64,000 nucleotides of DNA from Helicobacter pylori (GTDB lineage Bacteria; Campylobacterota; Campylobacteria; Campylobacterales; Helicobacteraceae). The translations under genes and the position numbers were made by a program. This document shows, in pieces, positions 42,243-51,733 of this stretch (positions are counted from its first letter, which is position 1; every line of letters starts with the position of its first letter). The stretch spans positions 1 through 64,000 of the forward strand of contig NZ_QBAW01000007.1 of assembly GCF_009689985.1 (NCBI RefSeq), read 5' to 3'. Below the pieces are notes generated by a model that had not been told where the DNA came from, made no database searches, and worked only from the letters and a program-made list of their open reading frames with translations.

Positions 42243-43628
42243 TTAGCGGTTTGGCTCTGCGATTTTTTCTGTTTTTGGGGGGTTTCTTAATTTAACTTTG
42301 TTAAGAAAACCAAAATTGTTTGTAATAAAATCGCTCAATCCTATCTTACCAAAGAAATATTCAATGACAATTTGCTTGAAATCCATAAAAACATGGCTAA
42401 TGTCTGTAGCTTTGTTTGTATCAAGCTTTAAATCATCTCCGTGTGCTAGATTGTTGCGGCAGTCAACAATCTGTTGGATTAGATCTTTTTGATAGTTATC
42501 ATTAAAATAATTTTTTGTTTGATCGCATTTTGTCCTAGATAATGAAATTTTAAAAAATTCAGAGAGTTTTTTACAGAGTTTTGTTCCTTGTGGTTTCTTT
42601 AAAAAACTTTCAATAAAACTTTCAATCATGCTAATCAATACAAACATGTCCAAATACAAGTGAATAATTGGATCTTTTTTGTTGATAATGTCTAAAATAC
42701 TTGCAAGTTGAAAACCTCTATTATCTTTAATATTATCTTTAATATAAAAATCAATCCATTTTTCAAGTATTACAGAAAAATTGTCTATCTGTTGGAAATT
42801 TATAGCAATCCCATAAGAATCTATCTCCATGGACTTTTTGTCTTTTTTGTAAGTGTTTCTTATTGCTGTAATGTTTTTATTAGAAAGTTTGAATTGGATA
42901 TAGTCAATTTGGATGTCAAACTTAGAATGAGCATAAATCAAAACAAAGAAATTTTTAATCGCTTCAGCAATAAGCGCTAATTCTTCAAGGGTTTCAAAAA
43001 TCATATCACATTCCAAAAACAAATCAAATTGATAAGTTAATAAACGATTCTGTCTTTTAGGAACCAAATTAGATTTTGCTTTTATCTTATCTTTTTCATA
43101 TCTTTGGGACAAAAAATCATTTTGAATATAAAATGATTGTAAAATAAAATCCTTATTTTTATCCCCATGATAACTTTCACACACACTTTCATCTACTTTA
43201 AATAATGCATCAGGTAGCAAATGCTTCTTGGTCGTAAAAAAACTTTCTAAATAATTTGTTCTGCAATTAAAACGATCGCCCATAATTTTTTCTGGATCGA
43301 TCCAATCATCAAACAGCCATTCATAATAGAGCGTGATTGGTGCAGAATACCCTAAAGTATGACCTAAAATAATGCGATCATAAAGCTTGTAAAGAGTGTA
43401 TCTTTTTGTGTTATCCACAATATAGAGCGTTTGGTATTGTGGATTGGTATAAAGTGAGTAAATCTCTTTAATTTCTCCTAAAACCAAAAAAGAAAAAGAA
43501 ATTTTGTTTTCTTGATACGAAAACACTCCTGGAATGCATTGCTCATTTTGTGGATTAGTTTGTGGATTTTTTAAGAAAGCAAGACATTGCCTTTCAAAAT
43601 ATTCCACACCTCCAAGCGATGTGATCAC
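42243..43628 (-). CDS. ApeA-like HEPN-domain protein, predicted abortive-infection RNase
   Basis: A 461-residue protein. The N-terminal 130 residues (around CIPGVFSYQENKISFSFLVL and YTLYKLYDRIILG) resemble the ApeA N-terminal domain. The C-terminus is an Apea-like HEPN domain with the catalytic R-x4-H motif VDCRNNLAHGDD, R391 and H396 (bases 42441-42458). HEPN proteins of this type are RNases in antiphage defence. The GTG start overlaps the methyltransferase stop as GTGA, with AGAGG five bases upstream, so it is translationally coupled to the restriction-modification gene. Function is inferred from motif and context. Confidence 0.75.
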   Translation of the reverse strand: MITSLGGVEYFERQCLAFLKNPQTNPQNEQCIPGVFSYQENKISFSFLVLGEIKEIYSLYTNPQYQTLYIVDNTKRYTLYKLYDRIILGHTLGYSAPITLYYEWLFDDWIDPEKIMGDRFNCRTNYLESFFTTKKHLLPDALFKVDESVCESYHGDKNKDFILQSFYIQNDFLSQRYEKDKIKAKSNLVPKRQNRLLTYQFDLFLECDMIFETLEELALIAEAIKNFFVLIYAHSKFDIQIDYIQFKLSNKNITAIRNTYKKDKKSMEIDSYGIAINFQQIDNFSVILEKWIDFYIKDNIKDNRGFQLASILDIINKKDPIIHLYLDMFVLISMIESFIESFLKKPQGTKLCKKLSEFFKISLSRTKCDQTKNYFNDNYQKDLIQQIVDCRNNLAHGDDLKLDTNKATDISHVFMDFKQIVIEYFFGKIGLSDFITNNFGFLNKVKLRNPPKTEKIAEPNR

Positions 43629-46600
43629 TCAAACCTCTTCTTACTAATTTTTTCAATCAAATCCACGCTTTTTTCAGAGAGTTTGATGACCCTACAAAGG
43701 AGTTCAAAAACATATTTTCCGCCGGCATAATCGTTCGAGTTGTTTTCAATCAAGCTGTCTTTATCTTTAGTCTTTTGATAGCGTTCGATCACCCAGTCAA
43801 TCGCGCTTTTGCCATTCACCACATAGTCAAAGGCTTTTTGGGGGATTTTAGTGATGGTGATATGGTGGTTATAAAGGATGCAATCCCCTTTTTTGGTCAT
43901 TTTTTCCACATCATAATAGCCCTCTATTTTGGCGTTCTCTAGTAGGTTGTATTGAACGCTTGCGTGCATTTCCCCGCTCTCATAGTTCAGATGCAACTCG
44001 GCTAATTCTTTGCCAAGAGTAGAGAGTTCTTTAAAATCTTCGCTCAAAGCGATACGAGGCGCTTCTTTGGTGAGAGAATTTTTGTATTTTTCCAAATAAC
44101 CTTTATGGTGGAAAATCGCATAAATGTAGTAAAAAATCTCTTCTTCAGTGATAGCATTATCTTTATAATGCCTCCTGAAGAGATTGAGCGCATAGCCGCT
44201 GATAGCGTTATAGCGGTTCCCCAGATCGTCGTAATAATACAAGGGGTAAGCTTGGGTGTTCGCCATTGTTTGGACATCAGTAATCTCGTTTGCAATCAAG
44301 CAGGAAAAATTTCTTGAAGCCATTGAACTTGTATTAATCACCACATTATTAGCGCTTTTATCCGGGAAAATTTTTGAAAATTGATATTGTTCTTCATTTA
44401 AATTCTTATCAAAATAAAGCCATTGTTTGTTAAAAGGGCGGTATAAGGCTAACCTTACGCGCTCTTCACTACTTGTTGGCAGATTTGTATTTTTAATAAA
44501 TCCTTGTTTCAAACTACGAGTCCAAGCGATTTTCGTTTTATCGGTGGTGATTTCTCTATCGTTTAAGTGCTTATAGAGTTTGTCTGACTTGACGCCTTTA
44601 GTGCGTTGTTTGAAGGCTTCCCTGAAACGCTCATTGAAGCGCTTCAAATCAGCGTTATAGGTGTCAATGCAGTTTTGCACCGATTGCTTTAAAGCGTTTG
44701 GTGAAAAGTTATACACCCAAGGATCACGACCGCTCACCACCCCATTAGAATTGAGATCAAAAATACTATCATTTTTGAGTTTTTTGTCTCTTTTTAAAGG
44801 GATGAGCTTTCCAAAATCGTCATTCCTTTGGTTGATCCAATCGCCTTTGTCATTGGGGGTAATTTCCTTAAAAGGCACAAAATCCAGATTTTCAAAATTG
44901 GCGAGCAAGTTGAGTTTGGCTTCTCTTTTTAAATAATCATCCACTTCATAGTAAAAAATCGTATTATTGGGGGCACTCTCATCTTTCACAAAAAAGATGA
45001 TCGCTACCGTCGCCCTGGATCCGCTATCAAAGATTTTCCCTCCCTCTTTTCTAGACACTTCCCCTGAAGTACGCTGATTCCCCCTCAAATTCAGCACATA
45101 AAGATGCGAAAATTCTTGTGCCACGCATTTTCTGAACCCGTCTGAGCTTTTATTATCAATGAAACTCCCGTTCACCACAAAGCCTAGCACCCCCTTATCG
45201 TTAAGAAGATCGCTCGCCATGCGTATTGACTGAATGAGCGTGTCTCGTGTGGTTGCCCCCGCTTTGGCGGTGGAATTTTTGCCGTATTTTTCATAAACTA
45301 ATTTTTCAAGCTTAGGGTGTGAAAGGTTTTGGTTGTTATCGTTTTCGCTTTTAGCGCCGCTTGAATAAGGCGGGTTGCCGATGATGACTTGGATTTTTTG
45401 GTCGGCTAGAGTGGTTTTGATTTCTTGGTTTTCTTTCAAATCTTCAAAGAAAGGGAATACCCCCTTAACGCTTTTTTCTTCCAAATAATCCAAGCTGTCC
45501 GTGAGCGCGATGTTTTTGAAATTTTTTAACGAGCTGTCCCTATTTTGCGCGGCTTGGGTGATATTGATTAAAGCGATATAATAAGATAAAAGCACGATGT
45601 CAAAAGCGAACAGATTTTTTTGAAATTTCTCTTTTAGGGCTTCATCGCTAATGAGCGCGTTTTCTTTAGAAAGCAAACGAGCGATAAAACTCCCGGTGCC
45701 CGTGAATGGGTCAAAAATCGTGATGTTTTTATCGTTAAAATCCGTGTTGAAATGCTTTTTCAAAATGCCGTTAGTGGCCCTTAAAATGAAATCCACCACC
45801 TCTATAGGCGTATAAACGATCCCTAGTTTTTCGCTTTGCTTTCTAAAGGCTTCTTTAAAGAAAGTGTTGTAGAGGTTTTTAATGAGTTCTTGTTGGCTTT
45901 TTGGGCTTTTGGCATGCGCCGCTTCGGTTTTCACGCTTTCATAGAGGTTTTTAAGATCTTTAGTTTCCCCTTCTAGCCCTAGATCGGAGAGTTTTAAAAC
46001 CATTTTATCCAAGGCTTTAGCGATAGGGTTTTTGATATTGTCCCCAAAAAGCGCATCAAAAATGGGCTTAGTGATGATGTGAGAAACGAGCATATCCAAC
46101 GCTTCCTCATTCTTAATGCCTTGATGGATATTGTCCCTTAAAGAAGTTAAAAAGTTGTCAAAAATTTCATGGTTTTTGCCAAAAAGCTCTTTCAAGCGGT
46201 TATTTAAGGTTCTTGCGATGTTGCCCGTTTTTTTGGCGAAATTTTCCCAATAATTCCTGTCCCCTAATTTAGTGGGCATGACATTATACACAGCGTTCGC
46301 TAGATCTTGCAGCAAGATAGCGTCAAAAAGGGTTTTTTGGGCTTCTTTGGGATCGTTTTGAGCTTGCTCGGTTTTATCTTTTTTTAACTCTTCATCATCG
46401 TCTGTATTGCTTTCATCATTACTTCCAAAGATTTTGATTTTTTCTTTAAAAGTGGCTTCATCAACGAGACTTGAATCATGGCTTCTTAAGGCTTTTAGCA
46501 CTTTCCAAATGTTTTGGAAATTGGTGTTCTTGACGGCTTCATCTAGGTTTTTGATTTCACTCTCTGCTAAAGCGATAGGCAAAATGATATAGCCTCTTTT

Positions 46601-47020
46601 TTTGTTTTTGGCTTTCCGCATCACCCTACCCACCGCTTGGATAATATCCACCATGGCACTCTTGCCATCAAAAAAGATAACGCTATCAAGTGCTGGGACA
46701 TCCACCCCCTCGCTCAAACACCTGGCATTACTCAAAACCTTACAAGTGTTAGGCTCGAATTGGTTCAAGTTTTCTAATTTCTCAAGCCTCTCCTTACAAT
46801 TCATGGTGCCATCAATGTGATCGATGCTGATTTCTAGGTTTTTAAAACTCTTTTTCTTCAGCTCTTCATCATAGCATTCCATGATCGTTTTAAAGGAGTT
46901 GTTGATATTTTTACTCGTTTGTATGCTTTTACAAAAGCTTATGGCTCTTTGAGAAACAAAGGTGTCTTTTTGGCTTTTCAAGTCGTTGTCTTCTTTGTTT
47001 TCATCGTCTAAAGCGATCAA
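43625..47020 (-). CDS. Type ISP-like R-M protein, C-terminal part: helicase C domain, N6-adenine methyltransferase, specificity region
   Basis: This is the downstream fragment of a split gene, 1131 codons from a TTG that overlaps the previous stop. It starts inside the SF2 helicase: LSEGVDVPALDSVIFFDG and QAVGRVMRKAKNKKRG are helicase motifs V and VI. An N6-adenine methyltransferase follows, with SAM motif FDPFTGTGSFIARLL (about residue 434) and catalytic NPPYSSG (about 547). The remaining 450 residues would hold the target-recognition domain. The order matches LlaBIII-like type ISP enzymes. If translated alone it could still methylate DNA. Confidence 0.75.
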   Translation of the reverse strand: MIALDDENKEDNDLKSQKDTFVSQRAISFCKSIQTSKNINNSFKTIMECYDEELKKKSFKNLEISIDHIDGTMNCKERLEKLENLNQFEPNTCKVLSNARCLSEGVDVPALDSVIFFDGKSAMVDIIQAVGRVMRKAKNKKRGYIILPIALAESEIKNLDEAVKNTNFQNIWKVLKALRSHDSSLVDEATFKEKIKIFGSNDESNTDDDEELKKDKTEQAQNDPKEAQKTLFDAILLQDLANAVYNVMPTKLGDRNYWENFAKKTGNIARTLNNRLKELFGKNHEIFDNFLTSLRDNIHQGIKNEEALDMLVSHIITKPIFDALFGDNIKNPIAKALDKMVLKLSDLGLEGETKDLKNLYESVKTEAAHAKSPKSQQELIKNLYNTFFKEAFRKQSEKLGIVYTPIEVVDFILRATNGILKKHFNTDFNDKNITIFDPFTGTGSFIARLLSKENALISDEALKEKFQKNLFAFDIVLLSYYIALINITQAAQNRDSSLKNFKNIALTDSLDYLEEKSVKGVFPFFEDLKENQEIKTTLADQKIQVIIGNPPYSSGAKSENDNNQNLSHPKLEKLVYEKYGKNSTAKAGATTRDTLIQSIRMASDLLNDKGVLGFVVNGSFIDNKSSDGFRKCVAQEFSHLYVLNLRGNQRTSGEVSRKEGGKIFDSGSRATVAIIFFVKDESAPNNTIFYYEVDDYLKREAKLNLLANFENLDFVPFKEITPNDKGDWINQRNDDFGKLIPLKRDKKLKNDSIFDLNSNGVVSGRDPWVYNFSPNALKQSVQNCIDTYNADLKRFNERFREAFKQRTKGVKSDKLYKHLNDREITTDKTKIAWTRSLKQGFIKNTNLPTSSEERVRLALYRPFNKQWLYFDKNLNEEQYQFSKIFPDKSANNVVINTSSMASRNFSCLIANEITDVQTMANTQAYPLYYYDDLGNRYNAISGYALNLFRRHYKDNAITEEEIFYYIYAIFHHKGYLEKYKNSLTKEAPRIALSEDFKELSTLGKELAELHLNYESGEMHASVQYNLLENAKIEGYYDVEKMTKKGDCILYNHHITITKIPQKAFDYVVNGKSAIDWVIERYQKTKDKDSLIENNSNDYAGGKYVFELLCRVIKLSEKSVDLIEKISKKRFE

Positions 47021-48444
47021 ATCCTGTTGGCTAACCCTTTATGCGTGCCAACGATCTTACACACAAATTCGTTATTAATGAGCTTTTTATCTAATTTAGT
47101 GCCTTTGGCTTCAAGCTGGCTGATCTTTTTATTCACGCTGTTAGTAACGCCGCTTAAGTTTTCTGAACGCACCGCTAAAATGATGACTTTATAATCGGTG
47201 AGGAGATCTAAAGCGATCGCTCTTTCAAAATTGAGCGTATAGATTTCTTCGCCAAAAACCTCCGCATCATCCATAGAGTAGATAATATTATCGCTCTCTT
47301 TGGCTTTAGCTTTAGAACTTTCGCTATACACTTTAGGCGTGGCGGTCATATAAAGGCGTTTTGTAGCCTTGATATTTTCATCGCTGTGGCACAGCGTGAA
47401 AGCGTTTTTATCGTCCCTTTCATTCGTGGAATACATAGCCCCTACCGTTCTGTGGGCTTCATCGCAAATAATGAGATCGATTGCACCTAAACCCGCTTCT
47501 TGCGCTTCTTTAATACGCAACGCGCTTTGATAAGTTGAAAAGATAATGAAGCGCTTGTTTTCTTTTTGCGCTTTTTCATAAGTGCTTAAAATGTCTTCAA
47601 GGCGAGTGGAGGGCTTTATAGGGAGCTCAGAAAATTTAATATCGTCATTGTCTTCGTTCTTACTTTGCCCGACTTTATCATCGCTGCACACGATAGAAGC
47701 GTAAAAAGGCTCGCTCTTTTCTTGCGCGTATTCTCTAAAAGTTTGAGAAAGCAAAGCGATGCTTGGCGCTAAAAAAAGCGTGATTTTGGGATCTAAAGCT
47801 TCCATGATTTTTAAAGAAGTGTAGGTTTTGCCTGTCCCGCATGCCATAATGAGCTTGCCTCTAGCGTTTTTAGGATTAGAAAAATACTCTTTGGTGGCTT
47901 TTATCGCTTCTATTTGGTGAGGGCGCGGCTTTTTCTTATCGCATAAGGGGAGTTCGCCTTGAGTTTGCGTGGGATCGAACTTTTCCCAATCAATCTGAGA
48001 ATAGATAAAATCCTCTTCACTGATTTCAACAATATCAATCCCTTTGCTTTTTCTGATTTGTTCAATTTCTTCAAGAGCGTTAGAGCTTAAATTAGAAGTG
48101 GAGATGATGATCCCTTTTTTAAACCCAACCTCCCCTACCCCGCTTTGCAATTTGCTTAAAAAAGTTGAAAGGTCGTTCAGTGAAACGCTGTCTTGATGGA
48201 ATTTGCATTGCACGGCGATGTATTCTTTTGAAGCCGTTGTAATCACCATATCAATCCCGCGATCGCTCTCCTTCCCCCTTAATTCCCAATCGCTCCAAAG
48301 ATCAATAGACTCGTATTCATCAGCGCTGTCATGCTCTTTTAAAAAACGCTTAGAAACTTTTTCAAACCAGCTCCCTTTAAGGCGTTGGTTGGGTATGGCT
48401 TGCAATTTTTCTTTGATGAGTTTATAGGTGCTGATTTCTGACAT
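47017..48444 (-). CDS. Type ISP-like R-M protein, N-terminal part: Mrr-like nuclease and helicase N domain
   Basis: The 475-residue upstream fragment. It holds an Mrr-type nuclease with RGIDMVITTASKEYIAVQCK (Asp and QxK, about residues 58-80). SF2 motifs follow: Walker A MACGTGKTYTS (about 197), DEAH in LIICDEAHRT (about 325) and YMTATPKVY. It stops at TGA just after GTHKGLANRI. In the next frame the reading continues as LIALDDENKED; restoring one G (AGG-GAT) would give NRDLIALDDENK. So a single-base deletion most likely splits one protein of about 1600 residues. ATG start with AAGGA seven bases upstream. Confidence 0.78.
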   Translation of the reverse strand: MSEISTYKLIKEKLQAIPNQRLKGSWFEKVSKRFLKEHDSADEYESIDLWSDWELRGKESDRGIDMVITTASKEYIAVQCKFHQDSVSLNDLSTFLSKLQSGVGEVGFKKGIIISTSNLSSNALEEIEQIRKSKGIDIVEISEEDFIYSQIDWEKFDPTQTQGELPLCDKKKPRPHQIEAIKATKEYFSNPKNARGKLIMACGTGKTYTSLKIMEALDPKITLFLAPSIALLSQTFREYAQEKSEPFYASIVCSDDKVGQSKNEDNDDIKFSELPIKPSTRLEDILSTYEKAQKENKRFIIFSTYQSALRIKEAQEAGLGAIDLIICDEAHRTVGAMYSTNERDDKNAFTLCHSDENIKATKRLYMTATPKVYSESSKAKAKESDNIIYSMDDAEVFGEEIYTLNFERAIALDLLTDYKVIILAVRSENLSGVTNSVNKKISQLEAKGTKLDKKLINNEFVCKIVGTHKGLANRI

Positions 48445-48478
48445 TTTTCATTCCTTAATAGTAGCGTTAAAGTTCTGT

Positions 48479-48484
48479 ATTATA
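48479..48484 (-). promoter_or_regulatory. -10 box of the R-M/HEPN operon
   Basis: A perfect TATAAT (minus strand) 34 bases before the ATG at 48444 lies between the operon and the glpC stop. The defence genes thus have their own promoter. Confidence 0.6.
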
Positions 48485-48521
48485 ATAAAAAGATGTTAGA
48501 AAGTGGGGTTAAAAAGGCTTT

Positions 48522-49811
48522 TTATTCAGCGCTTTTTAAAGCTTTAGCGATGAGTTCTAAAGGGTGCGAAAATTGCGGGGTGTTAGGGTCGTCTAAAGAC
48601 TTTAAGGCGTTGTTTAATTGCATGTGGCATGCCCCGCATTCAGCACTCACAACTTTAGCTTTGGTGTTTATGATTTCTTTAGCCCTAAGAAGACCCACTT
48701 TTAAAGAAAATCCCGCCTTTTCTGTTTGCATCGTAATCCCCCCAAAACCGCAACAATTATCCGGCATTTCTTTAATTTCATAATGCGAATTGAGCAAGTT
48801 GCGCACTTCCTTATGAGCGTTTAGGGTTTTTTTGGCATGGCAAGGGTTATGATAGGTGATAGTCTCTTTTTTCCCCTTAGGGATTTTTTCTAAAAGATGT
48901 TTTAAAGGGGTGTGTTTCTCTAAAAACACGCTCGCCAGATAGATTTTAGGCGTGATTTTTTCTAGGCGCTTCACATACAAATCCCTATCTTTTTCGCCTA
49001 AAAACACCTTGTAATAATCGTTGATGAGCATGCTAGCGCATGTGGCTTCAGGCACAATGATCGCATCCACTTCGTCTAAATAGCTTTCAAACCATTCTAT
49101 GTTTTTTTTCACTAAAAAAAGCGTGGTGTCTTTATCGCCGGTAAAATACGCAGGTGCTGAGCAGCATTCTTGCTTAGGGATGATCGCTTGAATGTTGAGT
49201 TTTTCTAAAATATACAACAAGCTTTCCCCCACTTGCTGGTAATGGTAATTACTCAAGCACCCTATAAAAACCGCCACTTTTTGAATGGGGTTTTCTAAAG
49301 GTTTCATTTCTGCATGCTTTTGTAAAAAACTTTTTTGATTTAAAGGAGGGAGAGCGCTTTTTTTAAAGCGTTTGAATAAGCCTTTAAACGCCATTCTAGG
49401 CTCTAAACTATCCCCTACTTGCTTGAAAACACAAGGGGCTAAAAAATGCGACACCGAAAACACCCTATCCATTTTTTTGCGGTTTTTTAAAAGGGAAAAA
49501 TAGGATTTTTTATACCAAGCAATGCCGTATTTTTGAGCGATTTTTTCTCTGGCTTTTTCTATTAAAGTGTCTATGGGCAAATGAAAGGGGCAAATTTCCA
49601 CGCAAGCGGTGCATAAAAAACAAGTTTCTAAAAGGTGTTTTAAATTCGTGTCTAATTTGAGCTTGTTTTGAGCGTTTAGGCGCATCAAATCTAAAAAGCC
49701 TCTAGGCGAAGTCGTTTCGTCTTTATGAATGCGGTATATGGTGCAACCTGGCACGCATTTAGCGCATTTAACGCAAGCGTCCCCTACTTCTTCAAAAATA
49801 TTCCCGTTCAT
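48522..49811 (-). CDS. glpC: Fe-S oxidoreductase subunit, GlpC/GlcF-like
   Basis: A 429-residue protein with two N-terminal [4Fe-4S] motifs, CVKCAKCVPGC (about 15-25) and CFLCTACVEICP (about 65-76), then two cysteine-rich CCG domains (CCSAPAYF and CCGFGGITMQTEKAG). It is the electron-transfer subunit of a flavin dehydrogenase. Annotated historically as anaerobic glycerol-3-phosphate dehydrogenase C; GlcF of glycolate or lactate oxidation is equally possible. It overlaps hemN by four bases at the end of the long gene train. Confidence 0.85.
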   Translation of the reverse strand: MNGNIFEEVGDACVKCAKCVPGCTIYRIHKDETTSPRGFLDLMRLNAQNKLKLDTNLKHLLETCFLCTACVEICPFHLPIDTLIEKAREKIAQKYGIAWYKKSYFSLLKNRKKMDRVFSVSHFLAPCVFKQVGDSLEPRMAFKGLFKRFKKSALPPLNQKSFLQKHAEMKPLENPIQKVAVFIGCLSNYHYQQVGESLLYILEKLNIQAIIPKQECCSAPAYFTGDKDTTLFLVKKNIEWFESYLDEVDAIIVPEATCASMLINDYYKVFLGEKDRDLYVKRLEKITPKIYLASVFLEKHTPLKHLLEKIPKGKKETITYHNPCHAKKTLNAHKEVRNLLNSHYEIKEMPDNCCGFGGITMQTEKAGFSLKVGLLRAKEIINTKAKVVSAECGACHMQLNNALKSLDDPNTPQFSHPLELIAKALKSAE

Positions 49812-51181
49812 AGCGTTTTACTGAAATGTTTTTCGCCCCCACGCAAATACGCGTCAAATTCCATAGCCATGTTTCTTACGAGCATGCCCCCTGTTTTGGT
49901 CATCTCAAAGCCTTTAGCGTTAAAAGAAAGCAAGCCCGCTTCTTCATAAGGCTTTAATTTTTCTAATTCTTTTCTAAAATGCGCTTTAAAATCAATAGAA
50001 AATCTTTCTTCAATCTTAGAGTAATCCAGTTTTAAATTACTCATCATTTGCATGATCACTTCTTTTCTTAATATGTCTTCTTTGGTGAGTATTACACCCC
50101 TTTCTACCGGTAAATGCCCCAAATCAAGGGTTTTTTCATAGCGGTGCAAGTCTTTATAATTTTGCGTGTAATAATCGCTCCCTTCGCCAATGCTCGTAAC
50201 GCCAATGCCAATGGTTTGAGTGAATTTCTTAGTGGTATAGCCTTGAAAATTACGGCGCAATTGCGCTCTTTGAAGGGCCAGATACAATTCATTATCGCTT
50301 TTAGCGAAATGATCCATGCCTATCATTTGGTAATGGGCTTTCTCTAAAAAACTAATGAGGGATTCTAAAATCTCTAGCTTGTCTCTAGGGCTTGGCAATA
50401 AGGTTTCATCAATTTTACGCATCGTTTTTTTCACCCAAGGCACATGCGCGTAATTGAACACCGCTAATCGGTCCGGATCCAGTTTCAAAACCCATTCCAA
50501 AGTTTTTAAAAAACTCTCTTTAGTCTGGTTGGGTAAGCCATAAATCAAATCAAAATTAATGGATTTGATGCCGTAATCTCTAGCGAGCTTCACGGATTCT
50601 TGAACCATTTCAAAAGGCTGGATTCGATGAATGGCTTTTTGGACTTCAAAATCAAAATCCTGCACCCCAAAACTCAAGCGGTTAAACCCCCTATCAAACA
50701 AGGTTTGCATGTGTTCTTTAGTGAAATGTCTAGGATCAATCTCGCAACTCATTTCAATATCTTTGCTGAAATTGGGGAAAACTTCTTGAATGCTTTGCGT
50801 GATTTCATCTAATTGAATGGGCGAAAAAAAGGTCGGCGTGCCGCCTCCATAGTGGAATTGCACCACTTCTCTGTTGGTATCCATGGCGTTTTTTAAAAGA
50901 GCGAGTTCTTTTTTAAGGTAACTGATATAGCGGACTTTTTTCTCTTCTAAGCTGGTGTAAATGACTGAACAAGCGCAAAAATAACACGCACTCCGGCAAA
51001 AGGGCAAATGCGTATAAAGCGATAAAGGCATGGGGTTTTTGAGGCTGTCATGGTTAAAAAACGCCGTTTTCAAACTCTCTTCATTAAAATTTTCGTTAAA
51101 CTCCACCGCTGTGGGGTAGCTGGTGTATCGTGGGCCGGGCTTGGAATATTGCGAAAATTTTTCAAAATCAATGGTTTGCAT
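49808..51181 (-). CDS. hemN: Oxygen-independent coproporphyrinogen III dehydrogenase
   Basis: This radical-SAM enzyme decarboxylates coproporphyrinogen III in haem synthesis. The 457 residues carry CRSACYFC with cluster cysteines 62, 66 and 69, then FHYGGGTPTFFSP, EIDPRHFTKEH and GFNRLSFGVQDF. All family-defining segments, including the C-terminal substrate domain, are present. It is coupled to the DUF2603 gene by a one-base overlap and to glpC by four. Confidence 0.95.
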   Translation of the reverse strand: MQTIDFEKFSQYSKPGPRYTSYPTAVEFNENFNEESLKTAFFNHDSLKNPMPLSLYTHLPFCRSACYFCACSVIYTSLEEKKVRYISYLKKELALLKNAMDTNREVVQFHYGGGTPTFFSPIQLDEITQSIQEVFPNFSKDIEMSCEIDPRHFTKEHMQTLFDRGFNRLSFGVQDFDFEVQKAIHRIQPFEMVQESVKLARDYGIKSINFDLIYGLPNQTKESFLKTLEWVLKLDPDRLAVFNYAHVPWVKKTMRKIDETLLPSPRDKLEILESLISFLEKAHYQMIGMDHFAKSDNELYLALQRAQLRRNFQGYTTKKFTQTIGIGVTSIGEGSDYYTQNYKDLHRYEKTLDLGHLPVERGVILTKEDILRKEVIMQMMSNLKLDYSKIEERFSIDFKAHFRKELEKLKPYEEAGLLSFNAKGFEMTKTGGMLVRNMAMEFDAYLRGGEKHFSKTL

Positions 51182-51696
51182 TAAAAATTTTCCTCATCGC
51201 TATTGTCAAAATTTTCAAAATTATTCTCATTAAAAGGGGGTTGTTTGAACATGTTGTCAAAATTAAAGAATAAATTAGGGTGTTCTTTTTTGATTTGTTT
51301 GACAAAATTTAAGGTGTTGATATTGGGCAAATTCCCGTCTTTTTGGCGTAAATTTTCCAACAATTGCAAGGAAACTTCGCGCACGTCTTCAAAATCAATC
51401 GGCACTTGGGTGATAATATCCCTTTCTAATTCCGCCCTAAGCCTAGCTTCAAAAGCCTTTCTGGCGTTTTCTGCCAAAAGAGAGATCACATTGTCCGGCA
51501 CTAAAACGTAATTTTTATCTTCTTCATCAGAAATAAAATAAGCTTCATTTTTTTTAAACGCCCCTTTTTCTAATTCTAAAAGCATTTCACTAGCGCTGAT
51601 TTTTTTGAGAAAGGCTCTGTTTTTTTGGGTTGTTAAGCTATTGATAAGTTTTTGTGATTTGGTTTTAGAAACTCGTTTTTTAGGTAATTTTTCCAC
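51181..51696 (-). CDS. DUF2603 / UPF0763 family protein
   Basis: A 171-residue soluble protein with a basic N-terminus ([18 protein letters not shown]), a helical centre with [20 protein letters not shown], and a low-complexity Asn/Phe/Glu tail ([16 protein letters not shown]). It matches my memory of the DUF2603 (UPF0763) family restricted to Campylobacterota. No function known. It lies just upstream of hemN. Confidence 0.7.
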   Translation of the reverse strand: MEKLPKKRVSKTKSQKLINSLTTQKNRAFLKKISASEMLLELEKGAFKKNEAYFISDEEDKNYVLVPDNVISLLAENARKAFEARLRAELERDIITQVPIDFEDVREVSLQLLENLRQKDGNLPNINTLNFVKQIKKEHPNLFFNFDNMFKQPPFNENNFENFDNSDEENF

Positions 51697-51733
51697 TTTA
51701 TATCCTTTTTAAGCTGATTGTATCCAATTTCGT

